A stretch of DNA of 64,000 nt from Siphonodentalium dalli (taxonomy: Eukaryota > Mollusca > Scaphopoda > Gadilida > Siphonodentaliidae): the NCBI GenBank assembly GCA_032622095.1, contig CP136066.1:97115319-97179318 (forward strand), written 5' to 3'. This document shows positions 1 to 11,176 of this stretch, piece after piece. A program made the translations under genes and the position numbers. A model generated the notes under the pieces. The model was not told the DNA's origin and searched no databases. It worked only from the letters and a program-made list of their open reading frames with translations. Each line of letters begins with the position of its first letter. Position 1 is the first letter of the stretch.

Positions 1-1434
1 ATCATCATAAAATTTCTCAGGGATGTTAATATTGACATGTAGATGGGAACGAGTCATTTTGGGGTCATTCGGCCATAAAACATGGCCACCAGCAGCCATC
101 TTGGATTTTACTCTTTGTATGACTAAATCCTTTAGCACGGGCTACAGGTCGTACCTTTAGTCTGATCATCATGAAATTTTTCATGGCTGTTGTAATTGGA
201 ATGTAGATGGAAAAGAGTCATTTTGGGGTCATTCGGACAAAAAACATGGCCGCCAACAGCCATCTTGGATTTTACTCTTTGTATGACTAAATCCTTTAAG
301 CTACAGGTCGTACCTTTAGTTTGATAAGGAGTCAACAATGCAGGCTACAGGTCGTACCTTTGGTCGGATCATTATGAAATTTGTCATAGCTGTTGACATC
401 AACATTTAGACCAGAATGATTAATTTTGGGGTCATTCGGAAAAAAAACATGGCCACCAGTGGCCTAAATGGTTTTCAAAATTCAATCCATTAGCACGGGC
501 TACAGGCCGTACTGTTTGTCTGATCATCATGAAATTTGTCATGGATGTTAATATTGACATGTGGATGGGAACGAGTAATTTTGGGGTCATTCGGCCCAAA
601 AACATGGCCGCCAGCAGCCATCTTGGATTTTACTCTTTGTATGGCTAAATTCTTTAGCACGGGCTACAGGTCGTACTTTTAGTCTGATCATCATAAAATT
701 TGTCAAGAATGTTAATAATGACATGTAGATGGGAACGAGTCATTTTGGGGTCATTCGGCCAAAAAACATGGCCGCCAGCAGCCATCTTGGATTTTACTCT
801 TTGTATGACTAAATCCTTTAGCACAGGCTACAGGTCGTACCTTTAGTTTGATCATCATAAAATTTGTCATGGCTGTTGAAATTGGAATGTAGATGGGAAC
901 GAGTCATTTTGGGGTCATTCGGACCAAAAACATGGCCGCCAGTGGCCATCTTGGATTTCAAAATTTAATCCATTAGCACGGGTCACATGTCGTACTGTTC
1001 GTCTGATCATCATGAAATTTGTCATGGATGATAATATTGACATGTAGATGGGAACGAGTAATTTTGGGGTCATTCGGCCAAAAAACATGGCCACCAGCAG
1101 CCATCTTCGATTTTACTCTTTGTATGACTAAATTCTTTAGCACGGGCTGCAGGTCGTACCTTTAGTCTGATCATCATATAAGTTATCATGAATGTTAATA
1201 ATGATATGTAGATGGGAACGAGTAATTTTGGGGTCATTCGGCCAAAAAACATGGCCGCCAGCAGCCATCTTGGATTTTACTCTTTGTATGACTAAATCCT
1301 TTAGCACGGGCTACAGGTCGTATTAGACATTCAACTTTCCACATTCCTAATCGCTCTATTGACTGTAATATATTAAATTATTCCCTTTCCATGTTGAGCT
1401 ACAGTATCATTGACACTTTCATTTACACTCCTTT
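1..1434. repeat. HINE-like (pearl/CvA-type) tandem ~160-bp core array, left end outside window
   Basis: About eight diverged ~160-bp monomers, each with the phrases 'ACAGGTCGTACCTTT', 'GATGGGAACGAGTCATTTTG' and 'GCCATCTTGGATTT'. The array ends at about 1411-1434 with a short terminal hairpin (GTATCATTGACAC) followed by TTTCATT. The same terminus closes the arrays at 7920, 50725 and 53949. A tandem core plus a 3' hairpin is the architecture known for oyster pearl/CvA elements and Helentron-associated interspersed elements (HINEs). Class assignment is by architecture only. The open frames inside are repeat artefacts. Confidence 0.75.
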
Positions 1435-2394
1435 TTATACGCCCTTTTGAAAAAAAGGCCGTATTATAGTATTGGTCTGTCCGTCCGGGCGTCCGTTAAC
1501 CTGTTGTCCGGATGATAACTTTAGTTAGAGTGAACCAAAATTAGTAAAATTTGGTATGTGGGTTTATTAGCCGAAAAGTAAGTTCAAGTTCGAATTTGGG
1601 TTCCGCCCGCCAATTTTCACCGGAGTTATGCCCCTTATTTAACGTTTTTTGACTTAGAAAATCCTTGAAATTTGTTGTCCGGATGATAACTTTAGTATAG
1701 TTTATCGGAATGAATCCAAATTTGGTATATTACTTTCTACCACCAAAACACAGGTCAAGTTCCAACTTGGGTTCTGTCCGACCATTTTTGGCAGAGTTAT
1801 GCCCCTTTTTCGACTCAGAAAATTATGTTTTTCTTATGTTTTTTGGTTTCCGGATGATAACTCGATTTTGGAATGTTTATACGCAAAACATGGATTACAT
1901 ATATCAAAATTTCGTTTTAATCCGATAATTTTTGGGAGAGTTATGGCCCCTTTTTTGACGTAATTTGACTTTAGAAAATCCGATTTCAATCAAATTTGGT
2001 ATGTGGGTTTATTAGGAGAAAAGACAGCTCAAGTTCGAATTTGGGTTCCGTCCGCCAATTTTCACCGGAGTTATGCCCCTTATTTGACATAATTTGACTT
2101 AGAAAATCCCTGAAATTTGTTGTCCGGATGATAACTTTACTAGAGCTTATCGGATTCAATGATAATTTGGTATATTACTTTCTCCCACCAAAACACAGGT
2201 CAAGTTCAAATTTGAGTTCCGTCCGCCAATTTTTACCAGAGTTATGCCCCTTTTTTACCAGTTTCCGCCGACCCAAGAGAGGGCGTATATTGCACGCCCA
2301 GCGTAGCTCTTGTTAATCTCTCTATTCATTGCCAATCTCAAAAAAATTACCTTCTTTACAAAGTTGAGCTACAGTGTCATTGACACTTTCATTT
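1435..2394. repeat. Second HINE-like element with a different core repeat
   Basis: Tandem units of about 180 bp with 'TTGTCCGGATGATAAC', 'TTTGGTATGTGGGTTTATTA' and 'GAGTTATGCCCC', preceded by a TCTGTCCGTCCG-type leader near 1476. It ends at 2366-2390 with the hairpin GTGTCATTGACAC and TTTCATT, the same terminus as the neighbouring family. So the two families share ends but not cores. The piece at 2315-2394 resembles the tail of the 49.4-50.7 kb element, which suggests exchange of cores between shared ends. Confidence 0.6.
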
Positions 2395-2755
2395 TTAGCC
2401 AAATGAAAACATTTTAAGCCACATTTTTCCTCAATTGATAATCGAACATTAAAATAATTTGCACAATATAGCGCATTCATTTAGGATATCGCACATGTAG
2501 TTTGCAACACACAGAAACTTGTTACATGTTTGAAGCTTGTCATAGAATCAATTCTGACGGCAAGATAAATCGTCTCCTAATATCAAAATGAACAAAATAC
2601 CATGACGTACATCACGCGGTATTTGTGTTACCCATGATTGCCGTTAGCCGTTTTAGCGGGAACTTGTAGTTTTCAACCTGATTATTGTCAAATTGCTATG
2701 AATGATCAGAACTGTTGGCAGAAAATAAATGTTATTGAGGTTGATTGACCATAAC
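2395..2755. other. Unassigned AT-rich stretch
   Basis: I see no coding exon, RNA gene or delimited repeat here. It is plain AT-rich sequence between a HINE-like terminus and a hAT-like element. Confidence 0.5.
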
Positions 2756-3339
2756 CAGGGTTCGCGCTAGACCGAAATTTACTTTTGCCAAATGAAAATA
2801 TTTTTTGCCTAATTATTTTAGCATTTGACAAATGCTATCCATGATAGTATAATTTTCTGCAAACTGCAAAGTCTTATGTTTCAACACATGTGGTTTGAAC
2901 AACTTTTGTTATCGATAGAAAAGCAGTAAGTTAATAATTAATTATACTGGTATTACTATTGTGGTTTAGCATACAACAATAAGCCCCAATAACCGAACAA
3001 TACAATGGTAGAAGGTATGCATCATCAGAAGGGCATATCACAGGAGGATTAGCTATATAAACACCACCACAATAAATAATAGCAATCACAACAACCATGG
3101 ATACTAATGTATGAGATTAAGAGAGGTATTAACTTTTCCAAAACCTTATAAAACACCACTAATATAATTATGTTGTAAGAGTTTTCTGAAATTAATGATA
3201 ATGATTGACCAATATTTTTCAACTTTTTTGAGGAATTAAAAAGTGACTTGCCAAAACTTGTGCCAAATGAAAATATTTTTTGCCAAATGTGAATTATTTT
3301 TGCCATTGGCAAATTTGGCAAGTGGCAGCACGAACCCTG
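2756..3339. mobile_element. hAT-like non-autonomous element (584 bp)
   Basis: The ends are inverted: CAGGGTTCGCGCT at the left and AGCACGAACCCTG at the right. The interior is filled with short 'TTGCCAAATGAAAATATT'-type direct and inverted repeats. The flanks ACCATAAC and ACCCGTAAC look like a mutated ~8-bp TSD. It is related to the element at 18896-19794, which has the same GTTCGCGCT terminus and a perfect TSD. No transposase is encoded. Confidence 0.7.
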
Positions 3340-3344
3340 ACCCG

Positions 3345-3394
3345 TAACATGGTGTGACATTAACGTCTTGGAGCCTCAATGTCACACCATGTTA
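3345..3394. repeat. 17-bp perfect inverted repeat (cruciform candidate)
   Basis: Left arm 3345-3361 begins TAACATGGTGTGACATT. Right arm 3378-3394 is its exact reverse complement. The loop is 16 bp. The right arm runs into the TSD of the hAT-like element that starts at 3396, so that element inserted at the base of the hairpin. Confidence 0.75.
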
Positions 3395-3395
3395 T

Positions 3396-4448
3396 CAGGC
3401 CTCAGCTTGCAGGTTGAGAATAGGGAGAAGTGACTTCTCCCTCTGGCAGAAATAGGGAGAAGTGAGGGAAAAATAGGGAGAAGTGAGAGACTGGAGAATA
3501 ATTTCATCTGATAATTTATTTAATATGTATAGGTTAAACAAACGAAAAAAACATTATCAATTCAATTTTTTCATTTAAATGTAATATAGATTGTTTATAT
3601 GCCACAATTAACGGCCTTGAGTCCTTGACATCGACTACCGAGTGTCTCTAAAATCACTGAATTATTGGGAATAAAATTACGATTTTCCGGTTATGGATCA
3701 CGTTTTATTTCGAACAAGGCAATACAATGATTAAAACTTTATTTGCACACTATAAAATGGTGCTCTCGGATAATTTTGTCGCCAAATATATTCAGTAACA
3801 TAAGGTAACATCGGATAATTTAAAGGGAGTACGTATTGCCAGAATTGTTTGGTGGTTGGCCGCTGGCGATTATGTTTGAGGCCCGTTCGATTAGCGTTAT
3901 GTTATTGCGTAAAAACACGGAATACCACAAAGACGGAAACGGAACTAAAACAAACAAAACGTTTAAATCGGCAATATAATAATAATTTGAGTCGGCGGTT
4001 TTAAAGCAGTCGGTCGGGACGAGCAGAAACCAACACTTTATTAAGTATGGCCAAAACGGAAGGCTTCTTTGTTTGATATATTATAATCCTTGTCTGGACA
4101 TTGAACACCACATTTACTTACTCAACGCTGTTAAACAAAAGGAGTCGACCTTGTGTCAACATTTTGTCCCTGTTTGACTCGCAGGCGATATATTCATAAT
4201 TGATTTGTAACACTATAGCATGCATGGCTTATCGCTTGCTACAGCCGTAGGCTTATTTTGGGTTTTATCTTTTGAATCGGGATATTTCGTTTCCCAATCG
4301 GGAGTATGCACTGGAGAAATGACACAAAATTGGGAGACTCCCGACGAAATCGGAAGGCGACTTCACTTCTCCCTGGCGCGACACTAAGGCGACTTCGAGG
4401 CGTCGAGGGCGACTATTTCGCCCTACTCGCCTGGTAAGCTGAGGCCTG
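3396..4448. mobile_element. hAT-like non-autonomous element (1053 bp) just upstream of an SPTLC2 exon
   Basis: The TIR is CAGGCCTCAGCTT at the left, with its reverse complement ending at 4448. A perfect 8-bp TSD, CATGTTAT, lies at 3388-3395 and 4449-4456. Subterminal 'GGGAGAAGTGA' and 'GGCGACTTC' repeats are typical of hAT ends. There is no transposase. It ends 52 bp before the SPTLC2 exon at 4501, so the branch site and pyrimidine tract of that intron must lie in the remaining 44 bp or inside the element. Confidence 0.88.
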
Positions 4449-4500
4449 CATGTTATTATCAATCCCAGACAATAACTTATAATTGTATCCTTGCTTTCAG

Positions 4501-4720
4501 TATGGAGGGATCCATAGTGCGTCTTCCAGAGATTATTTCATTAAAGGAGAAATACAAAGCCTACCTCTATCTGGATGAAGCCCACAGTATTGGCTCTTTG
4601 GGCCCACATGGTCGAGGTGTTACAGACTATTTTGGGATAGATCCTGGAAGAGTCGACATTATGATGGGAACCTTCACAAAGAGCTTTGGATCAATGGGAG
4701 GATATATAGCAGGATCAAAG
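4501..4720 (+). CDS. SPTLC2: SPTLC2 copy 1, exon with the PLP-binding lysine
   Basis: Serine palmitoyltransferase subunit 2 condenses serine with palmitoyl-CoA in the ER membrane, the first step of sphingolipid synthesis. The 220-bp exon starts mid-codon after the acceptor TTTCAG and ends at GGA TCA AAG followed by gtcaatg. It reads [10 protein letters not shown], then [10 protein letters not shown] (the Asp and His that contact pyridoxal phosphate), then [10 protein letters not shown]. The Lys codon at 4679-4681 is the expected Schiff-base lysine. Similarity to the corresponding region of vertebrate SPTLC2 and SPTLC3 is extensive with no gap. The upstream exons of this copy lie before the window. 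SPTLC2 and SPTLC3 cannot be separated here. Confidence 0.96.
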
Positions 4721-5647
4721 GTCAATGTCTTAACCATTGTGTTACTGAATCAATTATCTCATTCAGTACTGTTTTAGAAATATACATCCATATTTCTTAC
4801 ACAGGATCATTTAGATACTATTTACATATAAAAGCAGATGATAGAAAGAGGAGTCATTCACAGATATGTTCTCTTAATAGTGTATTCTAATTCCCTCATT
4901 CAACTCATTAAGCAGGTAACTCAATTTCGGCGATGGTGATTGGTCAGTTGTTCAGGTGAGAATAGTTGTAGGTGGCGTAAAATCAAACCATTTTATTCTA
5001 GCTAGAGGCCTGCTCACCAATAAAAACATCTTAATCATTTTGTGGTTTAGATTGGAAGTACATGTACCGCTGTTCCCAGGGACAAGAATGTAAACAGCGG
5101 AAAATTTTAAGTAGACTTATGATTGAATTGCACATTGGCTTGATTCAATTAATGTCGTGAAAATTCAAGTTATTCAGACAAACCATATTAATTGAAAAAA
5201 GTCTTTCAAAGGACATCGGAATTATGATGTAATTGACAGTGAACATGATGTTGCAAAGATCGAACTGTTGTTCGATGTATGATGATCTTCGAAGCCTTGA
5301 CCACAATGAATGATGCATTGCCGCCATTGCAATGTCAATGGTCTTTCAGTAGTGTAATACCTTGGCACATCTTGGCCACGAAACTTACATTTATTAATAA
5401 TATTTATACATATTTGATGTCAAATTGGCGTGATATGGAATTTGAGTCGCTTTGGATCGCTCAGTTTATATCTGTTCGAAATATGAAACTATATCTTCAT
5501 GGAGCGTATCACAATTTAAATAATTTTCACTTTCTAGTGAAAGAAGCTTCTGTTAACTTCTGTCTTCGACTCAGGATTATATTTTATAGTCTAAAATCTA
5601 TATAAAAGCTGCACCAAAGACAGTTCTCCATCTTAAAAAAAATGATC
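4721..5647. other. SPTLC2 copy 1 intron, 5' part
   Basis: Intronic sequence with no delimited element that I can recognise. A 108-codon open frame at 5279-5605 has no familiar motif and unremarkable composition, so I do not call it a gene. Confidence 0.5.
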
Positions 5648-7920
5648 ATTTTTAGCTCAACTTTACTTTGTAAAGTTTGAGTTATTGCCATGGCTTTGTC
5701 GTCCGTCGTCCGCGTGTGCGTAAGGCGTCAACAATACAGGCTACAGGTCGTACCTTTGATCGGATCATCATGAAATTTGTCATAGCTGTTGACATCAACA
5801 TTTGTACCGGAATGATTCATTTTGGGGTCATTAGGAAAAAAAACATGGCCGCCAGCGGCCATCTTAGATTTCAAAATTCAATCCATTAGCACGGGCTACA
5901 GGCCGTACTGTTCGTCTGATCGTCATGAAATTTGTCATGGATGTTAATATTGACATGTAGATGGGAACGAGTAATTTTGGGGTCATTCGGCCAAAAAACA
6001 TGGCCGCCAGGAGCCATCTTCGATTTTACTCTTTGCATGACTAAATCCTTTAGCACGGGCTACAGGTCGTACCTTTGGTCAGATCATCATAAAATTTGTC
6101 ATGGATGTTAACAATGACATGTAGATGGGAACGAGTCATTTTTGGGTTATTCGGGCAAAAAACATGGCCGCCAGCAGCCATCTTGGATTTTACTCTTTGT
6201 ATGACTAAATCCTTTAGCACGGGCTACAGGTCGTACCTTTAGTCTGATAATCATGAAATTTGTCATGGCTGTTCAAATTGGAATGTAGATGGGAACGAGT
6301 CATTTTGGGGTCATTCGGACAAAAAACATGGCCGCCAGTGGCCATCTTTGTTTTCAAAATTCAATCCATTAGCACGGGCCACAGGTCGCATTGTTCGTCT
6401 GATCATCATGAAATTTGACATGGATGTTAATATTGACATGTAGATGGGAACGAGTCATATTGGGGTCATTCGGCCCAAAAACATGGCCGCCAGCAGCCAT
6501 CTTGGATTTTACTCTTTGTATGACTAAATCCTTTAGCACGGGCTACAGGTCTTTCCTTTAGTCTGATCATCATAAAATTTGTCATGGATGTTAACAATGA
6601 CATGTAGATTGGAACGAGTCATTTTGGGGTCATTCGGCTAAAAAACATGGCTGCCAGCAGCCGTCTTGGATTTTACTCTTTGTATGACTAAATCCTTTAG
6701 CACGGGCTACAGGTCATACTTTTAGTCTGATCATCATAAAATTTGTCAAGAATGTTAATAATCACATGTAGATGGGAACGAGTCATTTTGGGGTCATTTG
6801 GCCATAAAACATGGCCGCCAGCAGCCATCTTGGATTTTACTCTTTGTATGACTAAATCCTTTAGCACGGGCTACAGGTCGTACCTTTAGTCTGATCATCA
6901 TAAAATTTGTCATGGCTGTTGATATTGGAATGTAGATGGGAACGAGTCATTTTGGGGTCATTCGGACAAAAAACATGGCCGCCAGCGGCTATCTTGGATT
7001 TAAAAATTTAATCCATTAGCACGGGCCACACGTCGTACTGTTTGTCTGATCATCATGAAATTTGTCATGGATGTTAATATTGACATGTAGATGGGAACGA
7101 GTCATTTTGGGGTCGTTCGGCCAAAAAACATGGCCGCCAGCAGCCATCTTGGATTTTACTCTTTGTATGACTAAATCCTTTGGCACGGGCTACAGGTCGT
7201 ACCTTTAGTCTGATCATCATAAAATTTGTCATGGCTGTTGATATTGGAATGTAGATGGGAACGAGTCATTTTGGGGTCATTCGGACAAAAAACATGGCCG
7301 CCAGCGGCCATCTTGGATTTAAAAATTTAATCCATTAGCACGGGCCACAGGTCGTACTGTTTGTCTGATCATCATGAAATTTGTCATGGATGTTAATATT
7401 GACATGTAGATGGGAACGAGTCATTTTGGGGTCGTTCGGCCAAAAAACATGGCCGCCAGCAGCCATCTTGGATTTTACTCTTTGTATGACTAAATCCTTT
7501 AGCACGGGCTACAGGTCGTACCTTTAGTCTGATCATCATAAAATTTGTCATGGCTGTTGATATTGGAATGTAGATGGGAACGAGTCATTTTGGGGTCATT
7601 TGGACAAAAAACATGGCCGCCAGCGGCCATCTTGGATTTCAAAATTTAATCCATTAGCACGGGCCACAGGTCGTACTGTTTGTCTGATCATCATAAAAAT
7701 TTTCATTGATGTTAACGATGACATGTAGATGGGAACGACTTTGGGGTCATTCGGCTGAAAACATGGCCGCCAGCAGCCATCTTGGATTTTACTTTTCTCT
7801 TCATGTCTATAAACTAGTATTAGACATTCAACTTTCCACATTCCTAATCGCTCCATTGACTGTAATATATTAAATTATTCCCTTTCCAAGTTGAGCTACA
7901 GTGTCATTGACACTTTCATT
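5648..7920. repeat. Complete HINE-like element with about 13 core monomers, ending at a splice acceptor
   Basis: The left terminus is a palindromic TTTTAGCTCAACTTTAC...GTAAAGTTTGAG, followed by a GTCGTCCGTCGTCCGCG leader. The core is ~160-bp monomers up to about 7800. The right terminus is the hairpin GTGTCATTGACAC plus TTTCATT, ending at 7920. Monomers alternate between two types ('...TACTGTTTGTCTG' and '...TACCTTTAGTCTG'). The block at about 7020-7345 is nearly repeated at 7345-7670, a dimeric higher-order unit. Each monomer contains a GCCATCTTGG motif. The next SPTLC2 exon starts 9 bp after the element. Confidence 0.85.
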
Positions 7921-7928
7921 ATTTTTAG

Positions 7929-8055
7929 AAGCTAATTAAATATCTGATGCTGCACTCTCATGGATCTATTTATGGGAACACGATGTCACCACCTGTCGCC
8001 ATGCAGACGTTATTGGTCATCAAATCCATATCAGGCCGTGACGGAACTTCCATTG
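7929..8055 (+). CDS. SPTLC2: SPTLC2 copy 1, exon following the PLP-lysine exon
   Basis: The 127-bp exon lies between acceptor ATTTTTAG and donor GTATGTC. It starts in phase 0, matching the AAG end of the previous exon, and ends after the first base of a Gly codon. It translates as KLIKYLMLHSHGSIYGN, then MSPPVAMQTLL, then GRDGTSIG. These align with the vertebrate SPTLC2 segment containing HSHSAVYATSLSPPV and GQDGTSLG. This is part of the large domain of the alpha-oxoamine synthase fold. The acceptor is unusual because the HINE-like element ends only 8 bp upstream of the exon. Confidence 0.95.
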
Positions 8056-8173
8056 GTATGTCTTATTTTTCATTTCGTAACCCTTTAGTTACTGACTGAA
8101 TTCTACTATTTGACGTCTAATTATACTATGATTATTAGCGAGTCTCGCTATGGGCTAACTAACTATTTTATGA

Positions 8174-8376
8174 CAGGTGCTGCGCTGTTGCAGCAATAAA
8201 TTCCTGTGCCAGTGCAATCTCTTATATATGCGAGTCTCCCATAAGGAGCCTCACATATATAAGAGATTGCAATGGCTTACAAGGCTTGTCAGGGTAAATA
8301 TTTTTTAGGCAATGTATTATCTTATGTGAGTCTCCCTATGAGAGACTCGCATATGTAAGAGAATGCATTGGTATTC
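8174..8376. mobile_element. Two-hairpin short element (hairpin family copy)
   Basis: Two imperfect ~60-bp palindromes, centred near 8244 and 8338, carry the family's TCTCTTATATATGCGAG arms and are separated by a spacer ending GGGTAAATATT. The flanking 'GACAGGTGCTGCGCTG' matches the outer part of better-preserved copies. Both hairpins are diverged. No clear TTAA flank remains. Confidence 0.65.
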
Positions 8377-8710
8377 AGTTCTCAAATGGTTCCTCGGAAT
8401 AGTATAATTTTCAATCATGTTGATAGGCATGGGAGATACGGGTCTGGTTATGATACAATATTCGCAGTATGAATATTTATTATATGACTATCGTTTTTCT
8501 TTCCCCAATACCACTATAGTAAAGCGATCCGATGTCATACCACCCTTGCATACTTGGTATGCGATCTTGCATACTGCGCATGTACGTAAAAATCCGGACG
8601 ATTTATTGTACAAAAATATTTCCTTCTTTATTCTTGTTACTAGTTGCCTACATGTGGTATCATTTCATAATTAATTGTGCTTTTTAAATAAAAAGCATGT
8701 CATATAATAA

Positions 8711-8879
8711 ACCTGTTATTGCTGCAATGAATTGATCTGGGTTTCGCATCACGTCTCGACGAAGAGGTCAGATCGCTGGATCAAACTCGACGGCTGCGTC
8801 GGCTCGTTTGATCCAGCGATCTGACCTCTTCAACTCGACGTGATACTTCACCCAGATCAATTCACTGCAGTGATAACAT
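8711..8879. repeat. Large imperfect palindrome (~169 bp)
   Basis: The arms run from TGTTATTGCTGCAATGAATT inward and back out to its near-complement at the right, ending GATAACA. The inner arm GAGGTCAGATCGCTGGATCA is mirrored exactly at the right. A short GC-rich tip (GACGGCTGCGTCG) forms the loop. It lies in the intron between the exons at 7929-8055 and 10330-10465. It is probably a palindromic MITE, but no TSD is obvious. Confidence 0.75.
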
Positions 8880-9740
8880 GTATGTATCTAGATATCTAGA
8901 TACCTCAGGTGAATATGCTCGGAGGCCTAGATAAAAATCACCTGTGTTTCTTCTATGGAGCCTTGTTTTGGTACTGTATGTACCGGTTAGTAGGGAAATA
9001 ATTTCCTCACATTTTGTTTAAAATTTCAGTTTAAATATTTCTAAACCTCACACAGTAGTCAACTTTTCAGTTATCACTGTAGTGGTCAATAAAACCAGTC
9101 ATAAAACCAGATGTACACTGAGATGAGGTGCCAAATAATTGTGTTGGTGAACATTTTCAAACATCACTATTGTTTGGTAAAAAGTCAGATTGAAATTGAC
9201 ATCAACACTGTTTTTAAGTTCAACCAAACATTTCACCGATCACTATTATCAGGCACCTAAGAGTACACAGTAGAAGCTGCAACTGGTCACAGTTAAAAAA
9301 GAATTGGGAATATCGGAATACATGATATTATATGACCAAATATGATACATGTATCTCAGCATTCTGTATCTCAATTTACCATACACTGTGTGTATCTCCC
9401 ATCTTTACCTCTTGAAGTGTCACAATAACTTATTACAATGTAAGATACAGATGATTTCATCTACACATATGGACACATTAGCAAAAGGAAACTAGTTCAT
9501 ATTTCACTGTTGGGCAGGGAGATAACTATGATACACGTTGTGAAAACTAAGTTCAGATACGGAATGGATGTTGTTATTTTGTTTTATATATATTCGGCAA
9601 TATTTTATGTTAGATTCTATTAAATCTATTTCTATTATTAGCATACCTCATCCAATCATCTTAAACTTCATATGGAGAATTGTTTTGAAAATTTTGATGG
9701 CATGTTTAGGATCACCTCTACATGAGATCCATCAAATTTG
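8880..9740. other. Intronic sequence without recognised element
   Basis: AT-rich intron of SPTLC2 copy 1. No exon-like segment, RNA gene or bounded repeat was found. Confidence 0.5.
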
Positions 9741-9946
9741 AACAATTTTCGATGAAAAACATAGCTGCCGGCAGCCATCTAGGATTTTATTCTTTGCATG
9801 ACTAAATCCTTTGGAACACCCTACAAACCTTAACTCTAACTTTTTGGCTTTCCTTCTTCTTTATCATTCTATTCATTGCTCAGCAAAGAATAATCTCCTT
9901 TCCAAGTTGAGCCACAGTGTCATTGACACTTTCATTTTAGGTTAGA
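9741..9946. repeat. 3'-terminal fragment of a HINE-like element
   Basis: It contains one decayed core monomer (GCCGGCAGCCATCTAGGATT) and the usual tail with the hairpin GTGTCATTGACAC and TTTCATT. The left part is missing. It has the same orientation as the element at 5648-7920. Confidence 0.7.
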
Positions 9947-9971
9947 ACTAATTAACTGTTTCGTTCCTAAA

Positions 9972-10150
9972 TGGATTCTCTCAGAAGTTATAAAATTATA
10001 CATAGGAATGGTATATTATTCATTTGAAGGGAGTGTTCATGATAAATTAGCAGATTACTGTCAGAAGAAAAGATAATATAAGTGCAAAAGAATTTATATT
10101 AATTGGTGGGAAATGTTCAGATAATAAGTTCAACAAACGACGGGCTAATA
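9972..10150. repeat. Dispersed repeat, inverted relative of copies at 21.8 and 23.1 kb
   Basis: It shares 'GGTGGGAAATGTTCAGATAA', 'AAGTTCAACAAACGAC' and 'TATTATTCATTTGAAGGGA' with, or in inverted form relative to, 21775-22005 and 23128-23345. A further fragment is at 11325-11400. Family class unknown. Confidence 0.55.
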
Positions 10151-10329
10151 AAGAAATGTAGCTCAATTTTATGTCATTTTTTTAAATTCTTGTGCATGGG
10201 GATATATCTTATGGGCACACCAAGGAAAACTAATGTGATTAGATCCAAAATCAGACATACAATTAACTGTGCATCTACATTTTTCAAAAGTGTTTGACTG
10301 TAATAATTGATATTTTGTCTCATTTAAAG

Positions 10330-10465
10330 GGCAGAGACGTATAAGTAAGCTTGCGTGGAACACAAGATACTTTCGGCGGAGATTATATGCGATGGGATTC
10401 ATAGTTTATGGGAACAAAGATTCGCCAGTAGTTCCTGTGCTGTCATATAATTTTTCAAAGACCGT
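10330..10465 (+). CDS. SPTLC2: SPTLC2 copy 1, exon with NTRYFRRRL
   Basis: The 136-bp exon starts after ATTTAAAG with two bases that complete the split Gly codon of the exon ending at 8055. It ends ACC GT before the consensus donor GTAAGTAA. It encodes [19 protein letters not shown] followed by [20 protein letters not shown]. Vertebrate SPTLC2 has [15 protein letters not shown] and YGNEDSPVVPLMLY in this position. This is the start of the C-terminal domain of the alpha-oxoamine synthase fold. A nearby gtgtaa could be a rival donor, but the chosen GTAAGT gives the phase the next exon needs. Confidence 0.95.
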
Positions 10466-10646
10466 GTAAGTAATAGGGACCAGTTCAGAGAATTCAAATT
10501 GGGAGAAGTAAGTTCTCCCTATTATATTATTAGAGAGAAATGGTGAGAAGCTATAAAGGCTGAAGTTCAATTTACCTTCTAACATCACTTTTCTTTGATC
10601 CAATAAGTATAGAAGAGCCCATTTATATTAACATTATAATGAGTAA

Positions 10647-10991
10647 GGCCAAAAAAAAAAGATAGTTGATTCTCAGGCATTTTTTTTTTAAATCAATGCG
10701 GGCACGAGTGTTTTATTTTTATTTTTGATTTGTTTGCACAGCCTGTGGTGACAATATACCTGATAGTTATTGTTACCTATGGTCTATTTTTGAATACCCA
10801 CAGATACACCTTTGTATTTAGCTCCTTTTCGATATTTGAAACATAAATAATTTCCATGTGACAGATTCCTATTTTCGTCTTACCGGTTTACAACTACGTG
10901 ATAATCCAAAATTAGAATAAAATGGTCGAACGCGGGCCATTTTTTTCGACGCGGCTATGTTTGAGAATAAAAAGCCCCTTTTTTTTTCGCC
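10647..10991. mobile_element. PIF/Harbinger-like MITE (345 bp)
   Basis: It starts GGCCAAAAAAAAAA and ends in a T-run plus CGCC, flanked by TAA on both sides (10644-10646, 10992-10994). TAA is the typical target of PIF/Harbinger elements. The 'TTGATTCTCAGGC' just inside the left end matches the elements at 58.3-58.7 kb. The right end is somewhat decayed. Confidence 0.55.
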
Positions 10992-11176
10992 TAAGTACAC
11001 CATTATAGTCAGTAAATACACTTCAAATGTGCCGTATTGAAATATGTAATCTGGTATCTAAGAGAGAAGTAAAATTCTCTCAAGGACAAAAATAGGCACT
11101 GAATTACCTATTCTAACTTAGATTGAAAAAGCAAAAGAATGAAAAATTAGAAATTTATTTATATTGTTTATTTTAG

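Noticed and set aside
132-1252. Open frames such as MFFGRMTPKLLVPIYISLLT in HINE-like arrays
   Set aside because: The same peptide recurs in each core array (1, 5.7, 49, 53 kb), with stops in most monomers. Repeat artefact.
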